DNA of 64,000 bases from CAVVVS01 sp963751355 (lineage in GTDB: Bacteria; Bacteroidota; Ignavibacteria; Ignavibacteriales; Ignavibacteriaceae): the NCBI GenBank assembly GCA_963751355.1, contig CAVVVS010000074.1:1-64000 (forward strand), written 5' to 3'. The notes under the pieces are model-generated. The model was not told where the DNA came from. It saw only the letters and a list, made by a program, of their open reading frames with translations, and searched no databases. How positions within the stretch are numbered: position 1 is the stretch's first letter; every line of letters begins with the position of its first letter. The position numbers were made by a program, and so were the translations under genes. Of this stretch, positions 27,386 through 35,960 are shown piece after piece.

Positions 27386-28210
27386 CTAAACTCCGCTGAA
27401 CGCGCTGAATCCTCCGTCAACAGGAATAACCGTCCCGGTAACAAATTTAGATGCATCCGTTGCCAGCCACAAAACCACCCCGATTAGTTCATCGGGCTCG
27501 CCGAATCTTTTGAAAGGCGTCATATTAATAATAACTTTCCCGCGTTCGGTCAAAGAACCGTCTTTATTTGTTAAAAGTGTCCGGTTCTGTTCGGTTAGTA
27601 GAAATCCGGGAGCAATTGCGTTTACCCTGATTCCCTCACCGAATTTCAGGGCCATTTCAACAGCCATCCATTTTGTGAAGTTGTCAACCGCTGCTTTAGC
27701 CGCCGAATAACCGACTACCCTGGTAACAACTCTGTCTGAAGCCATCGAGGAAATGTTTATTATTGATCCGCTCTTTCTTTCCGACATTGATTTTCCGAAT
27801 ATTAGGGAAGGCAATACCGTTCCGTTTAAATTCAAATCCGTAACTTTCTTGAATTCGTCGAAATCAAGATTAAATATGTTTTGATCAACTCCTACGGTTG
27901 CACCCGGCATGTTTCCCCCTGCGGCATTTATCAGAATATCAATCTTATTAAACTTTTTTAATATTTCTTCATTTACTTTTGCAACGCTTTTTTGTTTGGT
28001 AACATCACATTTGAAAGAGAATATGTCGTTACCAAATTTACTAAGCGATTCAACTTTTTGATTCAAATTTTCTTCATTTCGGGCTAGTAATACTACTTTG
28101 GCACCTGCGTTCAATAATCCTTTTGCCATTGTACTGCCTAAAACACCGCTTCCGCCGGTAATTACCGCTACTTTATTTTTTAGATTAAATAGTGATTGAA
28201 TGTATTCCAT
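27386..28210 (-). CDS. SDR-family D-mannonate oxidoreductase-like protein
   Basis: This is a 274-residue classical SDR with AVITGGSGVLGSTMAKGL as the NAD(P) site, LINAAGGNMPGAT, the catalytic serine in INISSMAS and YSAAKAAVD (Tyr-x-x-x-Lys). The AAGGNMPGAT element and the following NIFNLDFDEFKKVTDLNLNGT are characteristic of the YjmF/UxuB-type branch. That branch interconverts D-fructuronate and D-mannonate in hexuronate catabolism. No uxuA, uxaC or kdgK neighbour is seen, so the pathway role is inferred from sequence only. The gene is monocistronic and convergent with the PAP2 gene. Confidence 0.8.
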   Translation of the reverse strand: MEYIQSLFNLKNKVAVITGGSGVLGSTMAKGLLNAGAKVVLLARNEENLNQKVESLSKFGNDIFSFKCDVTKQKSVAKVNEEILKKFNKIDILINAAGGNMPGATVGVDQNIFNLDFDEFKKVTDLNLNGTVLPSLIFGKSMSERKSGSIINISSMASDRVVTRVVGYSAAKAAVDNFTKWMAVEMALKFGEGIRVNAIAPGFLLTEQNRTLLTNKDGSLTERGKVIINMTPFKRFGEPDELIGVVLWLATDASKFVTGTVIPVDGGFSAFSGV

Positions 28211-28430
28211 AAATTGCCTGCTTGGTTATTAAATTATAGGTCCAAAATTATTATCTTCATTATACTAAAACTTTCTTAAGTAAAAAAATAGATTAGTACA
28301 AATAAGTTAATTATTAAGAAATGATTTGAGTATTGTAAAGTTAATTTTAAACCGTACTTATCAGCCAATAAATTAGACTTAAAGGTTCTAAATAAGAAAA
28401 GATTAAATTTTTAACTATAACACAGAAAAG

Positions 28431-28877
28431 TTAATTATCCCGTTTCAATTTTTTTAAATTTCGCACATAAATTTTTTCATTAAATTCTACACCATTTTTC
28501 ATTATGTTAAAAATCTGATCGGCTGCATAAAAAGCAATTTTATGAATCGCTTCCAAATGACTGTCCCCGCGGGCGCGAAGATAGTTGTAAGTAAATTTTG
28601 TTTCCTTCGGATCATTCATGTTGATTTGGTTAATAACAATCAGATCAAATTGAATGTGCAGAAAAGGATTAACTTCATCATTTTCCGGGGAATATTCATA
28701 ATCAAAGTCGGTTGATTCCCAATGCTCAACATATTCGGGATGCTGCTCCATGAGTTCGCCTATAATCTTGTCCTCACCTTCCAATTCCCCGCCGTTTTTC
28801 ACTATCTGCCAAATTTCGTAATATCTTTTTCGCTGTCCGGTCCCCAATGCTCCCGGATCATAACCTAAGGTATCTAT
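28431..28877 (-). CDS. DUF1841 family protein, apparently starting at ATA
   Basis: This is a small cytosolic protein of the DUF1841 family (function unknown), recognised from RKRYYEIWQI, the EQHPEYVEHW block and NPFLHIQFDL. A TTG at 28847 would drop the conserved N-terminal block. Reading further upstream in frame gives DTLGYDPGALGTGQRKRYY, which matches the family's N-terminus. The only sensible initiator is ATA at 28877-28875, six bases after AAGGAG. The ATG overlapping the spacer is two bases from AAGGAG, out of frame, and stops after two codons. A one-base indel near the start is the alternative. The product is 148 residues. Confidence 0.75.
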   Translation of the reverse strand: MDTLGYDPGALGTGQRKRYYEIWQIVKNGGELEGEDKIIGELMEQHPEYVEHWESTDFDYEYSPENDEVNPFLHIQFDLIVINQINMNDPKETKFTYNYLRARGDSHLEAIHKIAFYAADQIFNIMKNGVEFNEKIYVRNLKKLKRDN

Positions 28878-29016
28878 AGCATTCTCCTTTATATTTTTTT
28901 TACTTCCACAACAATTATAAAAAATTTGGACAAAAATTAAAAAAAGATAACAACAATTATAGTTGTATTATTAATTTAAAATAATTAACATACGACAATT
29001 ATTATTTATGGTTTAA

Positions 29017-30804
29017 ATGAATAGAAATAAAGCCATAAAATTTCTCATCCTTACGGGGACGGCACTAGTCGCTACACTTTTTCTTCTTACTGTTATCAAA
29101 ATGTACGATGATACCCTGAATGATGCGAAAAAGGATCATGAAATGCAGCAGGTTGAAATGGCTAAGGCTGCCACAACCGGCATCAAGTTCTATTTAAAGA
29201 ATCTTGTAGAAGACATGTACCTTCTTTCGTATTACCCGAAAGTTCAAAACTTCAACGAAAAATCTATACGGTTAAATACGGATAATATTTTCATGCATTA
29301 TTCCGAGAAAATCGTCAGGACAATTTTTGTTGTTAATAAAAATGCCCGAATAATTTATTCGAAGGGGAGGGAAATTCCGGGATGGGTATTCCCGGAAATA
29401 CGAAACGTATCAAAATCATCAAAAAAAATATTTTCGAAAGAAAGCTGCTGGTATTCAAAAGTTGAGCCCGGTACGGATAAAAGTTCTACTCAAAAATTTT
29501 CTTTTGTGATGCTGATACCTATTCGTAAAGGTCATGATAAACCCGGCTATGAAAAAGATAATTCGGACATATCCGGATTAATCGGGTATCTTGTTAATTT
29601 CGATTTGTTGATGAAACAATTCATCGCGCCATTGAAATTGAGTGAGGGAGATTTCGCTTGGGTTATGGACGGCAGGGGAAGATTAATTTACCATCCCCGT
29701 CACCGGGAAATGCTGCTGAATAGTATTTTCCAGAAAAATGCGACCTGCTTATCGTGCCACAAATCTTTTACTTTGCAGAAGAAAATGCTTAGCGGTCAGG
29801 ATTCAACGGGGGAGTATGTGATTGGTGAAGAACCTCCAAAAATAATGGCTTCAACACCGCTTCAATTAAGTAACGAACGCTGGATACTGGCAATATCAAC
29901 TCTTTTACCGCAAGTTACGGAGAGCCTTCGCGGCAGATTCAATTTGTTTTTCGGGCTCGGTATTGTAATTCTGCTTGTTATATTTTCATTCGGATTTTTA
30001 CTCTATTATATTAACGCAAAAAGAATAAGAGCCGAAGAATCCAATCGCATGCTCGAACAGCGGCAGCATTTTCAGGATCAACTTAACCAGGCTGCTAAAC
30101 TGGCTTCGGTAGGTGAATTGGTGGATACGGTTGCTCATGAAATCAATACGCCGCTCGGTGTAATTTCTTCATACACGGATGCTCTACTGATGCAGAAGGA
30201 TTACCCGGAAAAATACCGTGAAGATTTGACTATGATTAAATCCCAAACTAAAAGAGCCGGAACATATACCCGGAGCCTGCTCGGTTATTCACAAAGGATG
30301 CCTTTCAACCCTCAGCCTGTTTCTATTTCTAATTTAATAGAGGAATGTTTGTACCTGCTTGCTCATAGACTGCGCACAAAAAGAGCAAAAATTATAAAAA
30401 ATTATAAACCGGGAATAACCGATATTTGTGTAGACCGCGGACAATTAGAACAGGTAATAATTAATTTATTGAACAATGCAATAGATGCACTTGATACAAA
30501 CGGTCAAATAAAAATTGATGTATTCTTAAAAGATAATGAATTGGGTACGTCGGGTAACAATACCGGAAAATTTGTTCGAATAAAAATCACAGATAACGGA
30601 ATAGGAATTTCTCCCGGTAATTTAGAATTAATATTTGAGCCGTTCTTTACAACTAAATCGGCTAACGAAGGTACCGGGTTAGGTCTTTCAATTTCCAGGG
30701 CAATTATAAACAGGCACAAAGGTAAAATAACGGTTCAAAGCGTACCGGGTAAATTTACGGCGTTTGAGATAGCACTGCCATTAAATAACGAGGGAGAGTG
30801 TTGA
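29017..30804 (+). CDS. Membrane sensor histidine kinase with haem-c motif in the periplasmic domain
   Basis: The 595-residue kinase has a first membrane helix at 8-27, an extracytoplasmic Cache-like sensor region at about 35-300, a second helix at 308-333, then dimerisation and ATPase domains. The sensor region contains CLSCH at 244-248, a canonical CXXCH covalent haem attachment motif, which implies that it binds haem c and senses redox state or a gas. Kinase motifs are ASVGELVDTVAHEINTPL with phospho-His374, the N box QVIINLLNNAIDAL and G boxes DNGIGISPG and GTGLGLSISRAI. It ends three bases before the NtrC-type regulator start, so the two are co-expressed. Haem binding is inferred from the motif alone. 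Confidence 0.9.
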   Translation: MNRNKAIKFLILTGTALVATLFLLTVIKMYDDTLNDAKKDHEMQQVEMAKAATTGIKFYLKNLVEDMYLLSYYPKVQNFNEKSIRLNTDNIFMHYSEKIVRTIFVVNKNARIIYSKGREIPGWVFPEIRNVSKSSKKIFSKESCWYSKVEPGTDKSSTQKFSFVMLIPIRKGHDKPGYEKDNSDISGLIGYLVNFDLLMKQFIAPLKLSEGDFAWVMDGRGRLIYHPRHREMLLNSIFQKNATCLSCHKSFTLQKKMLSGQDSTGEYVIGEEPPKIMASTPLQLSNERWILAISTLLPQVTESLRGRFNLFFGLGIVILLVIFSFGFLLYYINAKRIRAEESNRMLEQRQHFQDQLNQAAKLASVGELVDTVAHEINTPLGVISSYTDALLMQKDYPEKYREDLTMIKSQTKRAGTYTRSLLGYSQRMPFNPQPVSISNLIEECLYLLAHRLRTKRAKIIKNYKPGITDICVDRGQLEQVIINLLNNAIDALDTNGQIKIDVFLKDNELGTSGNNTGKFVRIKITDNGIGISPGNLELIFEPFFTTKSANEGTGLGLSISRAIINRHKGKITVQSVPGKFTAFEIALPLNNEGEC

Positions 30805-30807
30805 GAT

Positions 30808-32196
30808 ATGAACAATTCCGCAAAAATTTTGGTGATTGACGATGAAGAAGATATGCTTAAAGGATGTAGGAAAATTCTCGAAGCTCACGGCCATACCGCA
30901 GTCACAATATCGGACGGAAAAAAAGCAATTCAAATGTTCGGTGCCGAGGATTATGATATCATATTATGCGATTTATTTATGCCCGGAATTGACGGAATGG
31001 AAATATTAGCCGCGGCTCAAAAATATTATCCGAATATACCCGTAGTAATATTCTCCGCCTTCGGTACAATAGACCGTGCGGTAACCGCAATGAAAGCCGG
31101 TGCTTTCGATTTTATAGAAAAGCCTTTCGATACTCAGCATGTAAATCTTGTTATTGAAAAAGCGTTAAGACAAAGAAAACTTTTCAAAGAACGGGATAAT
31201 TTAATAGAGCAGCTTGAAGAAAAATATAAATTTGATAACATAATCGGAAAAAGTGTCTGCATGAGAAAGATATTCGAAATGATTGAAGATGTTTCAAATT
31301 CTGATGTAAACATTTTAATCACGGGTGAAAGCGGAACCGGAAAAGAATTAATCGCCCGCAGCATTCATGCTCACAGCAAGAGGAAACTGAAACCCTTTGT
31401 CCCCGTCAATTGCAGCGCTTTCCCTGAAAATTTATTTGAATCCGAACTCTTCGGTTATGAAAAGGGGGCTTACACAGGTGCAGCCAAAAAAAAACTCGGA
31501 CTTCTGGAGTATGCTAACGGAGGCACGTTTTTCTTAGATGAAGTATGCGAACTTAAGCAAAATTTGCAGGCTAAATTGTTAAGGACACTCCAGGATAAAC
31601 AACTCCGGCACGTCGGAGGGAACGAATTAATACAAGTGGATGTAAGATTAATTTCAGCTACAAACCAGGATATGAAAAAAGCAGTGGCTTCGGGAAATTT
31701 ACGTGAAGATTTGTACTATAGGTTAAATGTTATTAATATCCATCTTCCTCCTTTGCGTGAACGTAAAGGAGACATTAGGTTGTTAGCGGAACACTTTTTA
31801 GCGAGGGCAAATAAAACCGCTTCAAATAAAGTTAACGGCTTTACAAATGATGTGATGGATATTTTCGAAAATTTCGAATGGCACGGAAATATAAGGGAAC
31901 TGGAAAATGTTGTTGAAAGGGCATTCACTTTAACTAAAGGGGAAGTTATAACACGTTCTGAGTTACCTTCCGAAATGATAACCGGTACTACTGATGCGGT
32001 ATCATTCGAAAAAGTGAAATTTTCGGATGCAAAGCAAAAGGTAATTGACGATCTTGAAAAGAAATATCTTCTTCATCTCCTTGAAAAATACAAAGGCAAT
32101 GTTACTAAAATGTCTGTAGAAGCCGGTATGACAAGAAGAAATATTCACAGACTATTAAAGCAGCATATGCTGGATGCGAATGACTGGCGTAATTAA
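30808..32196 (+). CDS. NtrC-family sigma-54-dependent response regulator
   Basis: This 462-residue enhancer-binding protein has a receiver domain (acidic pocket Asp11-Asp12, phospho-acceptor Asp55 in LCDLFMPG, Lys105 in EKPFD) and a central AAA+ domain. The AAA+ domain has Walker A GESGTGKE at 173-180, the sigma-54 contact loop GAYTGA at 220-225 and Walker B-like GGTFFLDEV. A C-terminal Fis-type helix-turn-helix follows (NVTKMSVEAGMTRRNIHRLLK). The GAYTGA variant keeps function in known activators. The ribosome site AGGGAGAG lies in the end of the kinase gene. A near-perfect sigma-54 promoter and dyads lie immediately downstream, so the likely target is the adjacent bc-complex operon. Confidence 0.93.
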   Translation: MNNSAKILVIDDEEDMLKGCRKILEAHGHTAVTISDGKKAIQMFGAEDYDIILCDLFMPGIDGMEILAAAQKYYPNIPVVIFSAFGTIDRAVTAMKAGAFDFIEKPFDTQHVNLVIEKALRQRKLFKERDNLIEQLEEKYKFDNIIGKSVCMRKIFEMIEDVSNSDVNILITGESGTGKELIARSIHAHSKRKLKPFVPVNCSAFPENLFESELFGYEKGAYTGAAKKKLGLLEYANGGTFFLDEVCELKQNLQAKLLRTLQDKQLRHVGGNELIQVDVRLISATNQDMKKAVASGNLREDLYYRLNVINIHLPPLRERKGDIRLLAEHFLARANKTASNKVNGFTNDVMDIFENFEWHGNIRELENVVERAFTLTKGEVITRSELPSEMITGTTDAVSFEKVKFSDAKQKVIDDLEKKYLLHLLEKYKGNVTKMSVEAGMTRRNIHRLLKQHMLDANDWRN

Positions 32197-32205
32197 AATA
32201 GCATA

Positions 32206-32407
32206 GTGAGAAATGGTTGTCTCACTTATCACCTCTTTCAAAATCCCGGCTATCCAATATAAATAAACTATTTATCTCAATATTGAAGAGATGTGTGAAA
32301 TATATTTCTCACTAATCCATTCCTTTACCGGGCTAAATCATTTCACAGTTTAACCAATCAAAGAATCAATTGATTTGAAAAACCTATAAAAAATAGAGTT
32401 TTCTCAC
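32206..32407. promoter_or_regulatory. Candidate enhancer (UAS) array for the NtrC-type regulator
   Basis: Two 20-bp dyads of the form GTGAGAAA-N4-TTTCTCAC lie at 32206-32225 (right arm TGTCTCAC) and 32293-32312 (left arm GTGTGAAA). A lone half-site TTTCTCAC is at 32400-32407, 22 bases before the -24 element. The 87-bp spacing between dyads and their place 120-225 bases upstream of a sigma-54 promoter fit enhancer-binding protein sites. Binding by the adjacent regulator is inferred. The first dyad could also fold as a weak transcript-end hairpin. Confidence 0.6.
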
Positions 32408-32429
32408 TTTTTGTGTAATGTATAAATCA

Positions 32430-32445
32430 TGGTATGGAATTAGCA
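32430..32445 (+). promoter_or_regulatory. Sigma-54 (-24/-12) promoter of the bc-complex operon
   Basis: TGGTATGGAATTAGCA matches the consensus TGGYAYRNNNNTTGCW at all but one position (A for the second T before GC), with the invariant GG-N10-GC spacing. The predicted transcript start is about 32455, 18 bases before the first gene of the operon. It lies 234 bases after the NtrC-type activator gene. Confidence 0.8.
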
Positions 32446-32472
32446 TATTAACCGCCAACAACGGGGACTAGA

Positions 32473-32850
32473 ATGAACGGAGTTTCGGTAATTCTCTGCA
32501 GTAATAACATTTCAATAATATCGACATGCATCCAGGCGGGGAATGAAACGGGTGTAAAACTAATAACAGCAAACGATTTTAATACATTTCTGTTTGAAAT
32601 ACAGAAGCGTGAATATTGTGCTGCTATTGTTGAATGTAACGTCAATGATGAAGAGTTTTTACATAGAATAAAATTAATCAATAAGAGTCGACCCAAACTG
32701 CCTGTGATAATAATTGTGGAACAGGAAGAGAGAAATATAGGTGCTAAAATATTAGATGAAAATATATTTTACCTTTTACTAAGTCCGATTGATGATACTT
32801 TATTATGTGAAATTATTTCGGCAGCTATTAAACGCAATTTGAGAGTCTGA
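32473..32850 (+). CDS. Degenerate receiver-domain protein
   Basis: The 125-residue protein has the length and alternating hydrophobic-strand pattern of a response-regulator receiver. The acidic pair of strand 1 is replaced by CSNN (SVILCSNNISI), the phospho-acceptor position reads Glu or Cys in AAIVECNVND, and the conserved Lys before Pro is Ser (YLLLSPIDD). It therefore probably cannot be phosphorylated in the normal way and may be a protein-interaction module. It is the first gene after the sigma-54 promoter, ahead of the Rieske and cytochrome b genes, which suggests a link to their control or assembly. Only the fold is argued here; function is unknown. Confidence 0.6.
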   Translation: MNGVSVILCSNNISIISTCIQAGNETGVKLITANDFNTFLFEIQKREYCAAIVECNVNDEEFLHRIKLINKSRPKLPVIIIVEQEERNIGAKILDENIFYLLLSPIDDTLLCEIISAAIKRNLRV

Positions 32851-32893
32851 AAAATTAAAAAACATATATACAAAAAACTACAAGTCATAAAAC

Positions 32894-33391
32894 ATGAAAA
32901 ATGATCAAAATAATAAACCGGAAGAAATTGTTACAAATAATAGTTCCCTCCAAACCAACCAAAAAAAATCACGAAGATCATTTTTAAAATATCTCTTGTC
33001 GATCGGTTTTACAGGTTTTCTTGCTTCGGTGGTTTATCCCGTAATTTCATACTTGATCCCTCCCAAGCAAAGCGAAGTTGAGGTATCCAGTGTTGATGCA
33101 GGCAAAGTGAGCGACTTTGCAAAAAACAGCGGGAAGATAATCAGGTTCGGAAATGAACCCGTAATTTTAATAAGGAAGCCTTCAGGTGAATTTAAAGCGT
33201 TCTCTGCTGTATGCACGCATCTTTCCTGTACGGTTCAATTCAGAAAAGATTGGGAAGTTATTTGGTGCGCATGTCATAACGGTAAATACAATCTGAGCGG
33301 GAAAAATATTTCCGGTCCGCCGCCGAGACCTTTGAAAGAATATAATGTGAATATACAAAAAGGGAAATTATTAATATCCAAAAAAACATAA
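32894..33391 (+). CDS. qcrA: Rieske iron-sulfur protein of a bc-type complex
   Basis: This 165-residue Rieske [2Fe-2S] subunit transfers electrons from quinol at cytochrome b to a cytochrome c. A twin-arginine signal-anchor (SRRSFLK at 26-32 followed by a hydrophobic helix to about 55) indicates export of the folded cluster protein by the Tat system. Cluster ligands are Cys107 and His109 in CTHLSC and Cys125 and His128 in CACHNG; Cys112 and Cys127 would form the stabilising disulfide. The GPPPRPL Pro loop follows. It lies 19 bases before the cytochrome b gene in the same operon. Confidence 0.95.
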   Translation: MKNDQNNKPEEIVTNNSSLQTNQKKSRRSFLKYLLSIGFTGFLASVVYPVISYLIPPKQSEVEVSSVDAGKVSDFAKNSGKIIRFGNEPVILIRKPSGEFKAFSAVCTHLSCTVQFRKDWEVIWCACHNGKYNLSGKNISGPPPRPLKEYNVNIQKGKLLISKKT

Positions 33392-33410
33392 TCATAAAAG
33401 AATATACAGT

Positions 33411-34490
33411 ATGAAAAATAGTTTAAAAAACTTATACAACTGGTTTAATGAGAGGCTTTCCCTTGATGATTTTGTTAATTTTATGGGAAAGAAGTACGTA
33501 CCTGTTCACAGCCGATCCGTGTGGTATTACTTTGGCGGTGTATCATTATTCCTATTTTTAATTCAAGTTGTAACAGGTATCCTTTTACTTTTTTATTATA
33601 AAGGCAGTGCCGATCAAGCATTCGAAAGCATTCAGTTTATTATGTCCAAAGTTCAATTTGGATGGTTAATACGATCGGTTCATGCATGGTCGGCTAATCT
33701 GTTTATTCTTGCCGTCTTCATACATATGTTCAGCGTTTATTTCGAAAAATCTTACCGTAAACCGAGAGAGTTCACATGGTTAACCGGGGCGGCGCTGCTG
33801 CTGCTTACACTGTTGTTTGGCTTTAGTGGTTACCTGTTACCATGGAATAAATTAGCATTTTTTGCCACTAAAGTAGGTACTCAAATTGCAGGAGTGATAC
33901 CTGTAGTCGGTGAACCCGTTGAAATGTTTTTGAGGGGAGGCAGCGATGTTTCGGGTGCAACGCTGTCCAGGTTTTTCGGATTTCATGTAGCACTTTTCCC
34001 AGGGATTTTCACCATCTTATTAGCGATCCACTTATTGTTAGTTCAAAGGCAGGGTATGAGTGAACCGATGGAGTTTGAGAAATCAAAAGCTGCCCCTAAA
34101 AAAACTATGCCTTTTTTCCCGAATTTTTTATTGCGGGATCTTCTTTTTTGGTTAATTGTACTGAATATCCTGGCAATACTTGCAGTATTTTTCCCGGCTG
34201 AATTGGGTATAAAAGCAAACCCGTTTGCACCTGCACCGGCAGGAATAAAACCCGAGTGGTACTTCTTATTTATGTATCAAAGTCTCAAGTATATTCCTGC
34301 TAAGATAATTTTTTTAGACGGCGATGTTTTAGGTGTATTACTTTTTTCCGCCGCCGCCGTGTTGTGGATTCTTGTTCCCTTTTGGGATAAAAAAAGTTCT
34401 AAAGGATTAAAAAACAGAAAAATGAATTACATCGGTTTATTTGCTATAATGTTTATTATAATTTTAACAATAGTCGGTTGGGCAACATGA
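33411..34490 (+). CDS. qcrB: Cytochrome b subunit of a bc-type quinol oxidoreductase
   Basis: This 359-residue integral membrane cytochrome b joins the b6-like N-terminal half and the subunit-IV-like C-terminal half in one chain. Haem ligands are His91 and His105 in helix B and His192 and His207 in helix D. The 15-residue step between the second pair is the b6/Gram-positive arrangement rather than that of mitochondrial bc1. The Qo-site motif appears as KPEWYFLF. Its stop overlaps the start of the multihaem cytochrome gene (ATGA), which implies tightly coupled translation and equimolar subunits. The donor is probably menaquinol, given the lineage. Confidence 0.95.
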   Translation: MKNSLKNLYNWFNERLSLDDFVNFMGKKYVPVHSRSVWYYFGGVSLFLFLIQVVTGILLLFYYKGSADQAFESIQFIMSKVQFGWLIRSVHAWSANLFILAVFIHMFSVYFEKSYRKPREFTWLTGAALLLLTLLFGFSGYLLPWNKLAFFATKVGTQIAGVIPVVGEPVEMFLRGGSDVSGATLSRFFGFHVALFPGIFTILLAIHLLLVQRQGMSEPMEFEKSKAAPKKTMPFFPNFLLRDLLFWLIVLNILAILAVFFPAELGIKANPFAPAPAGIKPEWYFLFMYQSLKYIPAKIIFLDGDVLGVLLFSAAAVLWILVPFWDKKSSKGLKNRKMNYIGLFAIMFIIILTIVGWAT

Positions 34491-35956
34491 CTAAAATATT
34501 TATTGCGATACTATTTGCTGCGGGAACTGTCTGCGCTGCACCAATTACTCAAACATTCAAGAACAAGACGGACCAGTGTTTTGTATGTCATCAATCGGTA
34601 GGCGATGAAAATGCAGACCTTTTTCAAAACGATATTCACCGGAAAGCCGGTTTAACCTGCGCCGCGTGTCATGGAGGTGACAGCAATTCCGATGATATGG
34701 ATGCTGCTATGTCTAAAAGTACAGGATATAAAGGTGTACCTAAAGGAAATGATATAGCGGAAACATGCGCCAAATGTCATGCTGATCCTAAGGTAATGAA
34801 AAGCTACAATGCGGATATTCCGACAAATCAACTAAAGCTTTTAGAAGCGAGTGTACACGGACAAGCATCAACTACCGGCGGAGAAAGGGTTGCGCAATGT
34901 ACAACCTGTCACGGTGCTCATGGAATAAGAGCGGTGACGGATCCTAAATCCCCGGTTTATGCCTTAAATGTTCCAAAGCTTTGCTCAAAGTGCCACAGCA
35001 ATGCATCATACATGAAAAAATATAATCCCGCTCTGCCGGTGGATCAGTATCAAAAATATTTAACAAGCGTTCACGGGAAACTTAATGCAAAAGGTGATCC
35101 GAAGACAGCCGAGTGCGTTAGCTGTCATGGAAGTCACGGTATAAAGAATGTTAAAGATGTGCTCGCTTCGGTGTATCCGACTAAGATACCCTCCACATGT
35201 TCAAACTGCCATAGCAATAAAGAATATATGAAGGAATATAAAATACCGACGGATCAATATGCTAATTATTCAAAGAGTGTACACGGGGTAGCATTACTTA
35301 AAAAGAATGATCTTGGCGCACCTGCCTGCAATAATTGTCACGGTAATCACGGAGCGATTCCTCCCGGAGTTGAATCAATTTCCAATGTATGCGGAAATTG
35401 CCATGCTCTGAATGCAGAATTATTTTCAGCAAGTCCTCATAAAGAAGCGTTTGATAAAAAAAATTATCCCGAGTGCGAAACATGCCATGGTAATCACGAC
35501 ATAGTAAAAGCCACGAATAAATTACTAGGGATTACCGATGGTGCGGTCTGTTTAAAATGCCACAAAGATGTACCCGGTGATAAAGGTTATACGGCTGCCG
35601 GATCAATGAGGAGATTAATGGATAGTTTGGCAACTTCAATACAGTTAGCTAAAAAATTAATAAATGATGCCGAGCAAAAAGGCATGGAAGTTTCCGACGC
35701 AGGATTTAAGTTAAGAGATGCACATCAAGCTTCAATAGAAGCGGCTACAGCAGTGCATTCGTTCAATCTGAAAAAATTTGAAAATGTAGTAGATAAAAAA
35801 GGATTAACCGTCACCGCACAAGTAATTATGGAAGCTAAAAAGGCTATTCATGATTATTATTTCAGGAGGATTGGATTAGCTGTCTCTGTTTTTATAATAA
35901 GTTTGCTTGGTGTGGGATTATTCTTTTATATCAAAAAAATTGAAAAGAATGAATAA
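34487..35956 (+). CDS. Multihaem cytochrome c with 11 CXXCH motifs and C-terminal anchor
   Basis: This 489-residue periplasmic cytochrome has a signal peptide (MTKIFIAILFAAGTVCAA), eleven CXXCH haem-attachment motifs (CFVCH, CAACH, CAKCH, CTTCH, CSKCH, CVSCH, CSNCH, CNNCH, CGNCH, CETCH, CLKCH) and a C-terminal membrane helix. Between motifs a unit of the form DQYxxYxxSVHG...C..CHG.HG repeats about three times, as in cytochrome c3/doubled-CXXCH families. It takes the place of the usual cytochrome c1 in this operon. An in-frame TTG lies nine bases upstream, but ATG 34487 overlapping the cytochrome b stop is the better start and leaves a standard signal peptide. Confidence 0.92.
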   Translation: MTKIFIAILFAAGTVCAAPITQTFKNKTDQCFVCHQSVGDENADLFQNDIHRKAGLTCAACHGGDSNSDDMDAAMSKSTGYKGVPKGNDIAETCAKCHADPKVMKSYNADIPTNQLKLLEASVHGQASTTGGERVAQCTTCHGAHGIRAVTDPKSPVYALNVPKLCSKCHSNASYMKKYNPALPVDQYQKYLTSVHGKLNAKGDPKTAECVSCHGSHGIKNVKDVLASVYPTKIPSTCSNCHSNKEYMKEYKIPTDQYANYSKSVHGVALLKKNDLGAPACNNCHGNHGAIPPGVESISNVCGNCHALNAELFSASPHKEAFDKKNYPECETCHGNHDIVKATNKLLGITDGAVCLKCHKDVPGDKGYTAAGSMRRLMDSLATSIQLAKKLINDAEQKGMEVSDAGFKLRDAHQASIEAATAVHSFNLKKFENVVDKKGLTVTAQVIMEAKKAIHDYYFRRIGLAVSVFIISLLGVGLFFYIKKIEKNE

Positions 35957-35960
35957 TAAA

